From the NCBI RefSeq assembly GCF_030052815.1, contig NC_079495.1:54786773-54850772 (forward strand): DNA of 64,000 bases. The letters are read 5' to 3'. A program made the position numbers and the translations under genes. Each line of letters begins with the position of its first letter. Within the stretch, counting starts at the first letter, position 1. Of the stretch, positions 53,388-64,000 are shown piece after piece. Under the pieces are notes generated by a model, which was not told the origin of the DNA, made no database searches, and saw only the letters and a program-made list of their open reading frames with translations. Source of the DNA: Hevea brasiliensis. Lineage: Eukaryota > Streptophyta > Magnoliopsida > Malpighiales > Euphorbiaceae.

Positions 53388-56300
53388 TGTGACACCCCTT
53401 ACCCGTCTACAGTATAGCCGAGTAAGATATGTCACACAGTGTACCGGAACACTATATTTTATCTCAATCATTTTTTTTTCATTCTTCCTTAATTTATTTT
53501 TATCATAGTTATGAAGTACAATATATTTCATTTAAGTTATTTATTGAAATTATAATTTATTTGAGGTTCCACAAATTTTATAAAAAATTCGACAGAGTGC
53601 CGGCTAAAAATGGAGAAAACAGTTCTTTAGAACCTGTGAAAAACACTTCCAATAATCATTTCCAATCATTCTCAAACTCCAATAACCATCAACATGGTCT
53701 CAATTTTTTCAACAATATTTGTATTTCTCATTCATTCATTTCACATAATATTCATATGCAAGTCATAAATAAATACTCAATGTTCCATTCATAAACACAA
53801 TTTTCACTATTTACATTAATATCAAAATACATTACATAAGTCTTATTATACATGAGAAAATAAAAGTTTGATTACATAATACGAAAATGAAACTTAGTGT
53901 CCTACCAATGCACTGAAGACGGTGAGGTGACACGGACACTATGCAGAGCTGCAAATGGTCTCACCCAGTCTGTGGTCTACTGGGCTCTCGGCCGGTCTCT
54001 CCAAAACCTACACGTGGCAAAAAGCAACGCGCTAAGCAATAATGCTTAGTAGTGCCAATAATAAAATAAAAAGAAATAATAGAAAATAAATATGCAGTGC
54101 ATATTCTTATGTCTTATGTAAATAATTTTTCGATCATTATTGGTAATCTTATTTATTTTGTATTTGTTATATTCATAATTTCATTAAATTTATCCAATTC
54201 CATTTTTAATTGCCCAAGTAACCTATACTGGATGACTGGACTGGATAAACAGGTAAACTGGCACTGGGTATCAAGTACCTCAGGCCGTCACACCATCGGT
54301 CATATATGTATCTCCCGGTGTGCAACAGAACAGCTAATAAGCTGTAATAACATTAGGCACAAGGCCAAGTCTCAACCCAATGTCAGAATGGCTAAAAGCC
54401 ATAAAATCACATAATGGCATAATGCCATGTGCAGTATTGCTAACTGAACCCAATTGGCATGCCAACCTATCCACACCAATCTTGCTAACTGTACTAGGGC
54501 ATGTTACACTTTTAAATTGTACAATTCTTGAAATTTAAGTTCAGGTGTTACTTTTCATTTCATTAGTCAATTAAAAAGTTGACTTTTGCATAGACAATAG
54601 GTACATTGGTTCTAATACTCCCAACATACCACATTTTGCATTCTAAAATTGTTGGTATTGGTTGCCAATACCATTTCTAAGCTTAGTGCTAGTTGTTCAA
54701 AATTTTCAGATTTAAGCCTTGTGTTTACTGTTCCATTGATTATTTTTACAGTAGGAATTTGGCAAAATTGTCTTCATGAAAGTTGTTTCTTATTTTGTCT
54801 AGTTACATTTCCTTTTTGAATCACTCCATTTGGAGTTTTGTAGCTCAAGTTATGGCCCAAAAACCACAACTGGCCGGATTGTAATTTTTCCAGAATTTCT
54901 TGACTGACCAAATCTATAGTACTTGGAATAGTGAATACAACTCACTTTTTGAATATGTTCTGGTCATAATTTGAGTTAGGTTTCTTCATGAAAGTTGTAG
55001 ATATATATCTCCGCTTATTGCTGGTAAAATTTTAGGTCAATTGGACCTTTCTACACTGAGTTTTGGCCAAATGACCAAACACTATTCATTTAGTCATTTT
55101 GCCCAGGTAGAATGCAGGTCACCCGAATTAGGGCAAGCTTTTGGTCAACTTGGTTTGGTTTTTTGGACATGGTTTCTTCACCAAAGTTGTGCCATTATGT
55201 GTATAGTTTCATGTCCAATTGGCCTTGCACTAATTGAACCTCTACAATTCAATTTATTGCTGCCCAAACCTGCTGGACTCATGCCTAGCCCTGCAGGTCA
55301 CCAAGGGCAGCCACACCAACTTCATTTCCCACTACATAAACCACTTCATTTCTCATTCACACATAACCAAATGGTCACTAATTGACCATTAAAACTTAAT
55401 TTCACCATTACATTATCAACATCTCAATTTTGGGTCGAAACCCTAGCTCTACCATTTCAATTTTCAAACACATACAATCAATGGATCAATTCATACTCCT
55501 AATGATGCATATACAAGTTTAAAGAATTAATTGACACTAACCTTTGTTGGAGAGTTTCCCTAGCTTAGAGAAATTCTTGATTTTTCTTTCTTTTTGCTGC
55601 CCAAAGCTTTCTCAAGGTGCTAGGTTAATTTTTTGTGAAGAAGGCTAGGGCTTTGGAGTGAGATTTGGTGAGGTTAGGAGCTTGGGTGAGCTTTAATGGA
55701 GTTTTCCTTTCTCTCTCTCTCTCTCCACGTTTTTGGCTGCCCCAAAGGTTGAAGAAGCAACTAATTTTTCTTTCTTTTTTTCTGCCCATTAAGTCATTTT
55801 AAATAAGTTAATGCCATGTTCCAAAGTTTGATTGGGTGGGAGGATTTTTAATAACATCATAATGATGTCATAATTCCAATTCTTTAATTTTCTTTCCTTT
55901 TCTTGTCTACTAAATTTCAATTTAATTTTTAGCAATATTTATTCACATTTTATGCCATAATAATTATTTACTTAACTGGGCAAGTCGGCCAAAAATCATC
56001 TCTGAAGACGAAATGACCAAAATGCCCTCCATTTGACTTAATAGACTAAAATTGTCTGTACTGATTTAAAAATTTTTCTAAACCTTTTCTTGGTATTCTA
56101 ATGCCATAGAAACCTCAATAACCCTTCTCTGGAGTCTCAAAAATTATTTTATGGATTTTCTCTCGGGTCTAGGGCTCCTAGTTGCGAGAACCGCAACTTC
56201 CCACTAAGTTACCCATCGCTAAGGCACCCGCTCATTTAACTTGGTTGTATTTTATTTCTAAAATTTTTCCTAAATTTTTCTTATTAATATTTGAGTTAAT

Positions 56301-56411
56301 TATGGTTCTTCACTTTAGTTTAAATATTTTTTCGGATGTTCTAGCTATCCGGATAGACACTGGTTACCGGAACAGTAGAATGTACGGAGTTGCTACAGGG
56401 AGGGTGTTACA
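53388..56411 (-). repeat. 5' LTR of element F
   Basis: 3024 bp on the minus strand, TGTAACACCCTCC (56411) to GGTGTCACA (53388). Stem CTAAGC/GCTTAG near 54029-54047 and palindrome near 55852-55870. The plus-strand open frame 55041-55385 is antisense to F and matches the antisense frames in the other LTRs. Confidence 0.92.
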
Positions 56412-56416
56412 TGTAT
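56412..56416 (+). other. Right target-site duplication of element F (TGTAT)
   Basis: Matches 36684-36688; element G's protease frame continues here. Confidence 0.92.
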
Positions 56417-58675
56417 AAAGGTTGCCCGATGAGGATTCAGGGGTATGAATTCTCGGCAGACCTAATTGAATTGCCCTTCCACAAGTTTGACGTGATTTTG
56501 GGAATGGACTGGTTGTCATGTCATCAAGCAATAGCTGATTGCAAATTGAAGAGGATTTCTCTGAAAACTTCTGAGGGTAATGAGATTACTGTTGTGGGTG
56601 AAGGAACAGATTTCCTGTCCAATGTTATCTCAGCTACAATTGTAAGAAGATTGATGAGAAAAGGCTGTGAAGCTTACCTAGCACACGTGGTTGATACTAG
56701 GCAGGCTAAGCCAAACATGTGTGATATACTCATAGTAAGAGACTTCCCAGATATATTTCCTGAAGAATTGCCTGGTTTACCACCAGAAAGGGAAGTCAAG
56801 TTCCCTATTGAGGTAATGCCGGGTACAGCACCAATTTCTATTGCTCCTTATAGGATGGCACCCACTGAATTGAGGGAGTTGAAAATTCAGTTGCAGGAGT
56901 TACTTGATAAGGGATTCATACGCCCCAGTGTGTCACCATGGGGAGCTTCGGTGCTGTTTGTGAAGAAGAAGGATGGAACTTTGAGATTGTGTATTGATTA
57001 CCGGCAGTTGAACAAAGTAACTTTGAAGAATAAATATCCGTTGTCCAGAATTGATGATCTGTTTGATCAGTTGAAGGGAGCCAGTGTATTTTCAAAAATT
57101 GATCTCAGATCAGGGTATCATCAGTTAAGGGTAAAGGATGCAGATGTGTCAAAAACTGCATTCAGAACCCAGTATGGGCATTATGAATTTCTAGTGATGC
57201 TATTTGGGTTAACAAATGCACCAGCAGCATTTATGGACCTTATGAACCGTATCTTTCATCCATACTTAGATCGGTTTGTAGTGGTCTTTATTGATGATAT
57301 TCTGGTGTATTCCAAGACCAGGGAAGAACATGATGAACATTTGAGGATTGTTCTGCAAACCCTGCGAGAAAAGAAGCTGTATGCTAAGTTGTCCAAGTGC
57401 GACTTTTAGATGAGTGAAATCTCTTTCCTTGGACACATAGTATCAGCAGAGGGGATTAGAGTGGATCCCAAAAAGATAGAAGCAGTGATGGAATGGAAGC
57501 CTCCTAGAAATACAACTGAGGTCAGAAGTTTCTTGGGGCTAGTTGGATATTGCAGAAGATTTGTGAAGGGGTTCTCTCTTATAGCTGCTCCAATGACCAA
57601 ATTGTTGCACAAGAATGTGAAATTTGGCTGTAACGACAAGTGCCAAGCCAGTTTTGAGAGTCTAAAGGCTATGTTAACAGAAGCACCAGTGTTAACACAG
57701 CCAGTATCGGGGAAAGACTTTGTGGTCTACAGTGATGCCTCGCATAATGGGCTAGGCTGTGTGTTGATGTAAGAGGGGAAAGTGGTCGCCTATGCTTCCA
57801 GGCAGTTAAGGCCACATGAACAGAACTACCCTACTCATGACCTGGAGTTAGCAGGAATTATCTTTGCACTAAAGATATGGAGGCATTATTTATATGGTGA
57901 AAAATGTTACATCTATACAGACCACAAGAGTCTAAAATATTTGCCAACCCAGAAGGAGTTCAACTTAGATAGAGGCAATGGATTGAGTTCCTAAAGAACT
58001 ATGATTGTATGATAGATTATCATCCTGGGAAGGCAAATGTAGTTGCTGATGCTTTGAGCAGAAAGTCCATCATAGCTTTAAGATCGCTAAATGCCTGTCT
58101 GTCCTTAGCTCAAGATGGAGTTATTTTGGCTGAGTTACAAGTGAGGCCAAACCTGCTACAGCAGATACAAGATGGGCAGAAGGCAGATGAAAAATTAATG
58201 TCCATTGTGGGTAAAATTCCAGAGGGAAAGTGAACTAATTATGAGGTAAAAGCAGATGGGTGTCTGTATTACAGCGGAAGAGTGTGTGTACTAGATGATG
58301 GGGAACTGAAGGCTAGTATTCTGAAAGAAGCACACATTAGTATTTATGCTATGCACCCGAGAAGCACAAAAATGTATAATGATATGAAGCCTCATTATTG
58401 GTGGCTGGGTATGAAGAAGGATATAGCTGACTATATGACTAAGTGTTTGACATGTCAGCAAGTTAAAGCAGAACATCAAGTTCCATCAGGATTGCTACAA
58501 CCTATAAGCATACCTGAATGGAAATGGGACCGGGTCACTATGGATTTTGTTAGTGATCAACCTCTCACCCAAAAGAAGCATGATGTAGTGTGAGTGATAG
58601 TGGATAGATTGACAAAGTTAGCACATTTTCTGCCAGTTAGGACTGACTACTCACTGGAGAATCTAGTAGAATTAT
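56417..58675 (+). pseudogene. Protease end, RT, RNase H and integrase start of element G
   Basis: Protease end [12 protein letters not shown]...[14 protein letters not shown] is open to 57406: [28 protein letters not shown] (read in parts), [13 protein letters not shown], and FIDD at 57287-57298. The stop TAG at 57407 replaces TGG, and TAA at 57770 replaces CAA between the RNase H start ([14 protein letters not shown]) and [10 protein letters not shown] shift near 57965 precedes [17 protein letters not shown]. The zinc domain (HISIYAMHPRSTKMYND, CLTCQQVK) and core start MDFVSDQPL follow, with TGA at 58591 for TGG. LTR H cuts in after LVEL. Confidence 0.9.
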
Positions 58676-59296
58676 TGTCACACCCTACCCCTCTGTAAGG
58701 CATAACATGATCCCGTAGTATACCTAATGAATTACCAACTTCGTCTACTGATAACCCATTAAATACACTACAAGGGATTTTAAAACTTTTCTTACTTCTT
58801 TTACAGTGGTGAGCACTATTTACAGGTGTTAAAATTTTTTTTAAACTTAAATGAAAGAGAAAACACATTTGAATTATTAGGAATTTCTGTAAAAATTTTG
58901 GAGGAGTGCCTTCTGTATTTTGAATAAAACAGTTCTTTAAAAAACCTGTAAAAGCACTTCAATATAATTCTCAATCCCCACTTCAACAGTTAAACAACAC
59001 AATATCTTTTTCAACTCAAATCCACTATAATTTTTCAAAGACTGAGATAAAAGAAATATAATACAATTTTTACAAGTCAAAATACTCATAATTTACTTTA
59101 CAACTTCAATGTACAATTTTAATTTACAACTGCTCAAAATCAAGAACAATATATACATACAGTGAACATACATTATAGTAAAAAATGCAAAATGTGGTAT
59201 ACTCAATATACCCGATGATTTCTCGCTGAATGTACTAGTAGCCTAGTCTGCTGCCCTGTCAATCTGTCTACCTACGACAGTAATGAAAAGCTATCG

Positions 59297-59313
59297 CTGA
59301 GACAATGTCTCAG
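59297..59313 (-). other. Stem-loop in LTR H
   Basis: CTGAGAC-AAT-GTCTCAG, at the place where the B-type LTRs have CTAAGC/GCTTAG, next to the shared CACCACT. Confidence 0.65.
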
Positions 59314-60024
59314 TGGTGCACAACATTAACCAAATGTAACTTTAAATCACAATTCATAAATCATATAAATGATGGATACGTAAAACCATAGTTAAATTCA
59401 AGACAATGAATGTCATAAGGAATTTAATACAATATCACAATAAATCTCAATAATCAAAACGTAGTTAAATTCAAAAGACAGTGAATGTCAATAAGAATTT
59501 AAACTCCATTTCACAAATTATCAAAGCTCATAATAACACAATTTAGTCGAATAAGTTAAGAATACAGTGTTGCCAATTCATTCACAACTTAAGCCATGAC
59601 ACAAATTTTCGATCAATGCCACGTTGTACACCACGACAAAGCAATCACTACCCCACTAATCGAAATCAATGAGGAAGGGAGCTAGCTATATAATGAGTAC
59701 TCATCCGATCACCTCAACTGGTAAACCAGAGAGGGAGAAAAATAAACGATCACGACTCCATAAATGGAGAAGGAATGATACGATACTGTCATGCTAAGTG
59801 TGAACACAAAATCAATTCCAAACATTTCATTCAAATGATTTATGAGAATCCAATAAATTTCCAAAGTCGTAATTTCATTCACAAAATGGCAACACAATTC
59901 ATAAGTAACTTCAATTTCCACAAATCACACTAAATAAATATTTCCACAGTTTCAAACTATTTACAATGCTTTTCAAGCAATAAGTATCCATCAAATATCA
60001 TTCAAACAATTTTTCACAGTTTCA

Positions 60025-60267
60025 CAATTTAAACCAATAATATACAAATAGTTATAATTTATTTCAATTGAAAATAATTCAAAAGAAATAGCTGTTGTGC
60101 ACAAACACAATTTAAAACAATAACATACAAATAATCATAATTTATTTCAATTGAAAAATTCAAAAGAAATACTTATTGTGCACAAACATAATTTAAAACA
60201 ATAAGGTGCAATAGTCATAATTCATTTCAATTGAAAAATTCAAAAGAAATAGCCGTTGTGCACAAAC
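60025..60267 (-). repeat. ~80-bp tandem repeat, 3 units, in LTR H
   Basis: Units about 60025-60107, 60108-60188 and 60189-60267, each with AATTTAAA(A)CAATA, TTCAATTGAAAA, AAAAGAAATA and TTGTGCACAAAC. The C1 and C2 LTRs have only one such unit. Confidence 0.85.
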
Positions 60268-62653
60268 CTCTGATAACTGTCTCCTGCTCTTGACTCAGTG
60301 TTTCCTTCCCTTTGCCTGAGTCTTTGCTAACTGAGAAACACAATTTGAGGTGTTTCAGTACTCATTTAAACTGTCTCTAACGATAATGCTTGATAATTAA
60401 TTCATTGAATTCTATTATTTGCTTAGTCAACCTAATATGTTGACCCTCGATGTGTTCTAGGTAAATTAGGTTTTAATGTTACTAACATGTCACATTCGAT
60501 AGCCTTTTAGGATTGGTACATATTACCAAGTTCATTTCCATGTATCTTGCATTTTCTTGCAATTTGTTGGATTCCGGGATACTAGTTTGACCTAGCCGGA
60601 CGACCTAGTTCCCTCAGTTTTCGGGTTTCGGTCAAAACTACAAACTTGTAGATTTATGTCTTATTGCACGCGGGCAAAATTTCAGGTCATTCTGAGTTAT
60701 GTAGACCAAGTTATGGTCATTTTACTATTGCTGGTCAAAGTGCATCAAAATTGGTCACTTTAGGTCATTTTAGGTCATTTTAGGTTCAGCCAGTTTTTGG
60801 ACCTGAACTTGTGCAAGCTGTTTGACTTGCTTATGGTCATTTCTAGGCTTTGGTGTCTTCATAAGACTTGTAGATATATGTCTTAACTATTCATGGTCAA
60901 AATTTCAGGTCAATTGTACCTGTTTTGAGTGAGTTATGGCCAAAATACTAACTACTGCCCAAATGGTCAATTTTCAGGCCTTATTTGCACTTATCCGGAT
61001 TTGGTCACTTTTCAAGTTACCTTACAAGCAGAATTTTGGTAAGCTTTCTTCATGAAAGTTGGCACATTTTGTGCCTAGTTTCACCTCCAATTGGTCTCAT
61101 ACCAATTGGAGCCACACTCTTAAGGTTCTAGGCCCAAAACACAAACTGCCCTATTGCATTTTGATTATACTCATCAAAGATCACTTTTAACACCTACCAA
61201 ACTCCACATTCATGCCCATTTCTGGTTTGTACCATAACCTAAACATATTTTACCACATATTGTTGATCATTTTGGAAGCTTACAATCACATTCAATATGC
61301 ACATTATAGTCCAGAATTTACTAACTTCAATTTATACACAATTTAACTACATAACAAGCTCATTTACATGCCTAAACTCAAACCCTTGTACACATATACA
61401 ATCTGCCATAGCAAGCACCATAATTCAACCATGTAATTTCATAAACCAACCCATGAAATAACATTTTTTTTGGTTCACAATGCAAGCTGCCAATTCATAC
61501 ATCACACTCCATTAATTTCCAAGCTTCCAAATTCAAATACACATTCACAATATACTTAGTATACATCACCCAATTTATTCCTACACATATAAACACATAA
61601 TCAACCCTTTAATCTACCATTTACAAGCAAGAATAAACTGCCCTCAAGTAGTTTTCATGGCTGCCAAAAATAAACATCTCCCTTAGAACATTAAACTCCA
61701 AAATTCTTTTCACAATTCAAGTACCCATAACCTCCTTACTAACTTTAATGAAGCACTAACCAAAAACACAAACTTACCACTTTGGAAACTCTTCAAAATC
61801 TCTCCAAAACTTGGTCTTCTTGCTGCCAATCTACAGCCCAAGTGGTGTAGACAAACTTTGATGAAGGAACTTAGGAAGAAATTGGCTTACTTCATGCATG
61901 CATGGAGCTTGGCCATGGATGGCCATGGAGGAACTTGAGAGAAAAAGAAGAATTAGGCTGGTTCTGGTTTGGGAGGTTGAAGATGGTAGTTTCAGTCCAC
62001 TAATGCTTAATATGGGTCCCTTAAGAGGTCACTAGTGGAGCACTAACTTGGTTAAATAAGTCATAAATCTTAATTTCCTTAATTTTGCTCATTTGCCACT
62101 AATCTTTTACTATTTACATAATGTATCTAAATTTAATTTTTCATGTCATTTCTAAAGTGTTATATCATTTATTTTTAATGGACATTGAGGTCAAAAGGCA
62201 ACTCGGGGTGTCAAATGACTACAATGCCCCTGTTTGGGTTGTATTCCCGATTTTTCGGTAACACCGAGTTTTGTCCGTTTTTTGATTTCTCACTTTTCTT
62301 TGTACTAATTAATTAATTTTTCTTTGATATTTCTAATGATATTTATACTTCAATTGATGTCTCTATAAGTCTTAAAAATGTTTTCCAGGGTTCCCCGCAG
62401 TCCAGGGCTAGACAACGGTCCATGCCGTGACTTCCCGGTGTGGTCACCCATCGCTAGGGTTCTCGGCTCGCTTAACTTGATTACTTTTCTTTGCTATTAT
62501 TTTTCTTTTGTTTTTCTTATGTTTTCTTTTCTTGTATTTCATTATTTTATGTCTCCTCACTCATATCGAAGTGTAGTTCTAGGCATCCTAGCTGTCCGGA
62601 CAACACTGGCCACCGGAACAGTAGAACGCACTACCGAACTTAGGGGTGTTACA

Positions 62654-63660
62654 ATTGTATATTAGTGAGATAGGTAGACTGCATAGAATTCCACTTTCCA
62701 TCATATCTGATTGAGACCCAAGGTTTATATCGAGATTCTGGAAAAAGTTGCAAGAAGCCTTGGGCACACAACTCCATTTTAGCAAGGCTTTTCATCCCTA
62801 GATGGATGGACAGTCAGAACGAGTAATCCAGGTAAACCTAAGAACTAATTGAATTTTCACAAATAATAAATTGAAATGATAGTAACAATGTGAATTATGT
62901 AATAGATCATGGAGGATATGCTGAGGAGCTGTGTCATTGAGTTTGGGGGGAGTTGGGATAGATATCTCCCACTGGAAGAATTTGCATATAATAATAGCTA
63001 CCAAGCTCGCATTTAAATGGCTCCGTATGAAGCACTGTATGGGAGGAAATGTAGAACCCCAGTGTGTTGGACTGAATTGGGCGAAGATAAGCTGGTAGGA
63101 CCAGACTTGGTGAAACAAACTGAGAAGAAAGTGAAGATAATCAAAGCTAATTTAAAGGTTGCCTCAGATAGATAGAAATCTTATGCCGACTTGAAGAGAA
63201 AAGAGATAGAGTATGCAGTTGGCGATAAAGTATTTCTCAAAGTCTCACCGTGGAAGAAAGTACTGGGGTTTGGAAGAAAGGGTAAGTTAAGCCCTAGGTT
63301 CATTGGCCCATATGAAGTCATTGAACGTGTGAGACCAGTGGCCTATCAGCTAGCTTTACCACTAGAACTGGATAAAATTCATAATGTATTCCATGTTTCT
63401 ATGCTGAGAAGATATCGCTCAGACCCTTCACATATCATTGCCATGGAAGAGATTGAATTCCAACCGTACATGACATATATAGAAGAACCTATACAGATCC
63501 TAGCTCAGGAAGTGAAGGAACTGAGAAATAAACAAATTCCATTGGTGAAAGTGCTTTGGAGGCACCACAACACTGAAGAGGCAACTTGGAAAAGTGAAGA
63601 GACAATGAGGCAACAGTTTCCTCAACTGTTTGCATCAGGTAAATTTCGAGGATGAAATTT
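62654..63660 (+). pseudogene. Integrase core end, C-terminus and chromodomain of element G
   Basis: [19 protein letters not shown] continues from before H. TGA at 62712 replaces CGA of SDRDPRF, and TAG at 62799 replaces CAG of HPQMDG. ERVIQ leads to the 74-nt insert (62832-62905). Then come [33 protein letters not shown] at 63014 and TAG at 63173 (both for CAA/CAG), then an open stretch: KRKEIEYAVGDKVFLKVSPWKK, GPYEVIERVRPVAYQLALP and NVFHVSMLRRYR, with the chromodomain end VKELRNKQIPLVKVLWRHHNTEEATWK. Stop at about 63654. Confidence 0.9.
62832..62905 (+). other. Intron-like insert in integrase of G (74 nt)
   Basis: GTAATCCAG|GTAAACCTAAG ... ATGTAATAG|ATCATGGAGG. Removal gives V-I-Q-I-M-E-D-M-L in frame, matching element C's continuous VIQILEDML. 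Reading through meets TGA at codon 7. The intact GT and AG are exactly at the insert's edges. Confidence 0.8.
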
Positions 63661-63665
63661 TTATT

Positions 63666-63677
63666 AGAGGGGAAGAG
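63666..63677 (+). other. Polypurine tract, element G
   Basis: AGAGGGGAAGAG immediately before the 3' LTR. Confidence 0.85.
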
Positions 63678-63678
63678 T

Positions 63679-64000
63679 TGTAACATCCTCACTTTAGCTA
63701 GTCCGTACAGTCTACTGTTCCGGTGACTATTGTTGGTCTGGGCAGCTAGAATGTTTGAAATTTTAAATATACTAGAGTGAGGAGTTATAAAGAAACTAAA
63801 TAATGCTCATAACAATCAAGGAAAATTTATAGGAACGAAATACATTAAGGTTAAACAAGCCGAAACCCCAGTGATGAGTAACCTGAAAGAGGAAGTAACG
63901 GTGAAGGCCGTTAACAACCCTAGACCCGGGGGAAAAATCATAAAATAATTTTTGAGACTCTAGAGAAGGGTCATTGAGGTTCTTATGGCATTAGAATGCC
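63679..64000 (+). repeat. 3' LTR of element G (start only)
   Basis: TGTAACATCCTCACTTTAGC matches 31973 onward; truncated by the window end. Its presence shows that all of 31973-64000 belongs to one host element. Confidence 0.93.

Larger units (their letters stand above)
36689..56411 (-). mobile_element. Element F: Tekay/Del-like chromovirus, minus strand, hosting E
   Basis: 5' LTR at right (53388-56411), primer site 53371-53382, gag, protease, RT, RNase H (interrupted by E), integrase with intron-like insert, chromodomain, polypurine tract and 3' LTR at left (36689-39713). Flanked by TGTAT duplications in element G. It is one of the better preserved pol copies in the window; most breaks are single stops. 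Confidence 0.93.
58676..62653 (-). repeat. Element H: inverted solo LTR of the C family
   Basis: 3978 bp. On the minus strand it runs TGTAACACCCCTAAGTTCGG (62653) to GGGTAGGGTGTGACA (58676), matching the C LTRs but clearly diverged. No internal region or second LTR. Flanks are ATTAT (58671-58675) and ATTGT (62654-62658), a 5-bp duplication with one G/A difference. It carries a perfect stem CTGAGAC/GTCTCAG (59297-59313) and a three-unit ~80-bp repeat (60025-60267). A solo LTR results from recombination between two LTRs of one element. Confidence 0.9.
31973..64000 (+). mobile_element. Element G: Tekay/Del-like chromovirus hosting F and H
   Basis: LTR (31973-35115), primer site, gag, protease, RT, RNase H, integrase with chromodomain, polypurine tract, and the start of the 3' LTR (63679 to window end). 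F (with E inside) interrupts the protease at a TGTAT duplication; solo LTR H interrupts the integrase. Joined across these, the pieces give a full canonical domain order. Stops are nearly all transitions (CAA/CAG/CGA or TGG to stop), so the element is old or heavily methylated. Confidence 0.92.

Noticed and set aside
63654..63678. Envelope-like gene after integrase in B, F or G
   Set aside because: Only the polypurine tract lies between the chromodomain stop and the 3' LTR in all three copies.

Overview
The window is plant nuclear DNA, most likely from a eudicot. It is made almost entirely of nested Ty3/Gypsy LTR retrotransposons. I found no host gene, tRNA, rRNA or CRISPR array. The evidence is repeated tRNA-iMet primer sites (TGGTATCAGAGC), gag-protease-RT-RNaseH-integrase blocks in canonical order on both strands, polypurine tracts, LTRs of 0.1 to 4.2 kb bounded by TG...CA, and 5-bp target duplications at several ends. 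The species cannot be named from sequence alone. An element that looks like the centromeric CRM clade, together with the density of nesting, suggests pericentromeric heterochromatin.

Layout. (1) 1-8916: CRM-like chromovirus A (LTR 76-883, decayed gag/pol, LTR 6914-7727), followed by a second, internally deleted body sharing the same LTR. An inverted TRIM LTR (1-81) abuts its left end. (2) 8917-9522: a TRIM tandem, LTR-int-LTR-int-LTR, sitting exactly where A sequence stops and B sequence starts. (3) 9523-25065: Tekay/Del-like chromovirus B, 5'-truncated, split by the complete element C (10500-21330, target duplication CGAAG, about 4-kb LTRs). (4) 25066-27639: inverted LTR I, itself lying in the left LTR of non-autonomous element D (27640-31864). 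(5) 31865-31972: 108 bp unassigned. (6) 31973-64000: Tekay-like element G, running off the window, with F (36689-56411, minus, duplication TGTAT) in its protease and an inverted solo LTR H (58676-62653) in its integrase. F in turn carries E (41611-50436, duplication TGGAA) in its RNase H. Insertion order is therefore D, I, B, C on the left and G, F, E plus G, H on the right.

How the parts work together. B, F and G once encoded Gag, DPGS protease, FIDD reverse transcriptase, RNase H and an integrase with a C-terminal chromodomain. D and E keep only LTRs, primer site, polypurine tract and about 355 bp of internal DNA, so they would need those proteins in trans. All coding copies here are broken.

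Most notable observations: a 74-75-nt GT...AG intron-like insert at one fixed site in the integrase of four copies; a double stem-loop in the LTRs that keeps base pairing while its sequence changes; elements that are about 96% LTR; and copy-to-copy differences in which CAG/CTG in one copy reads as CGA/TCG in the other. The last looks like a base-calling or consensus artefact at methylated CHG sites and may explain part of the frameshift load.
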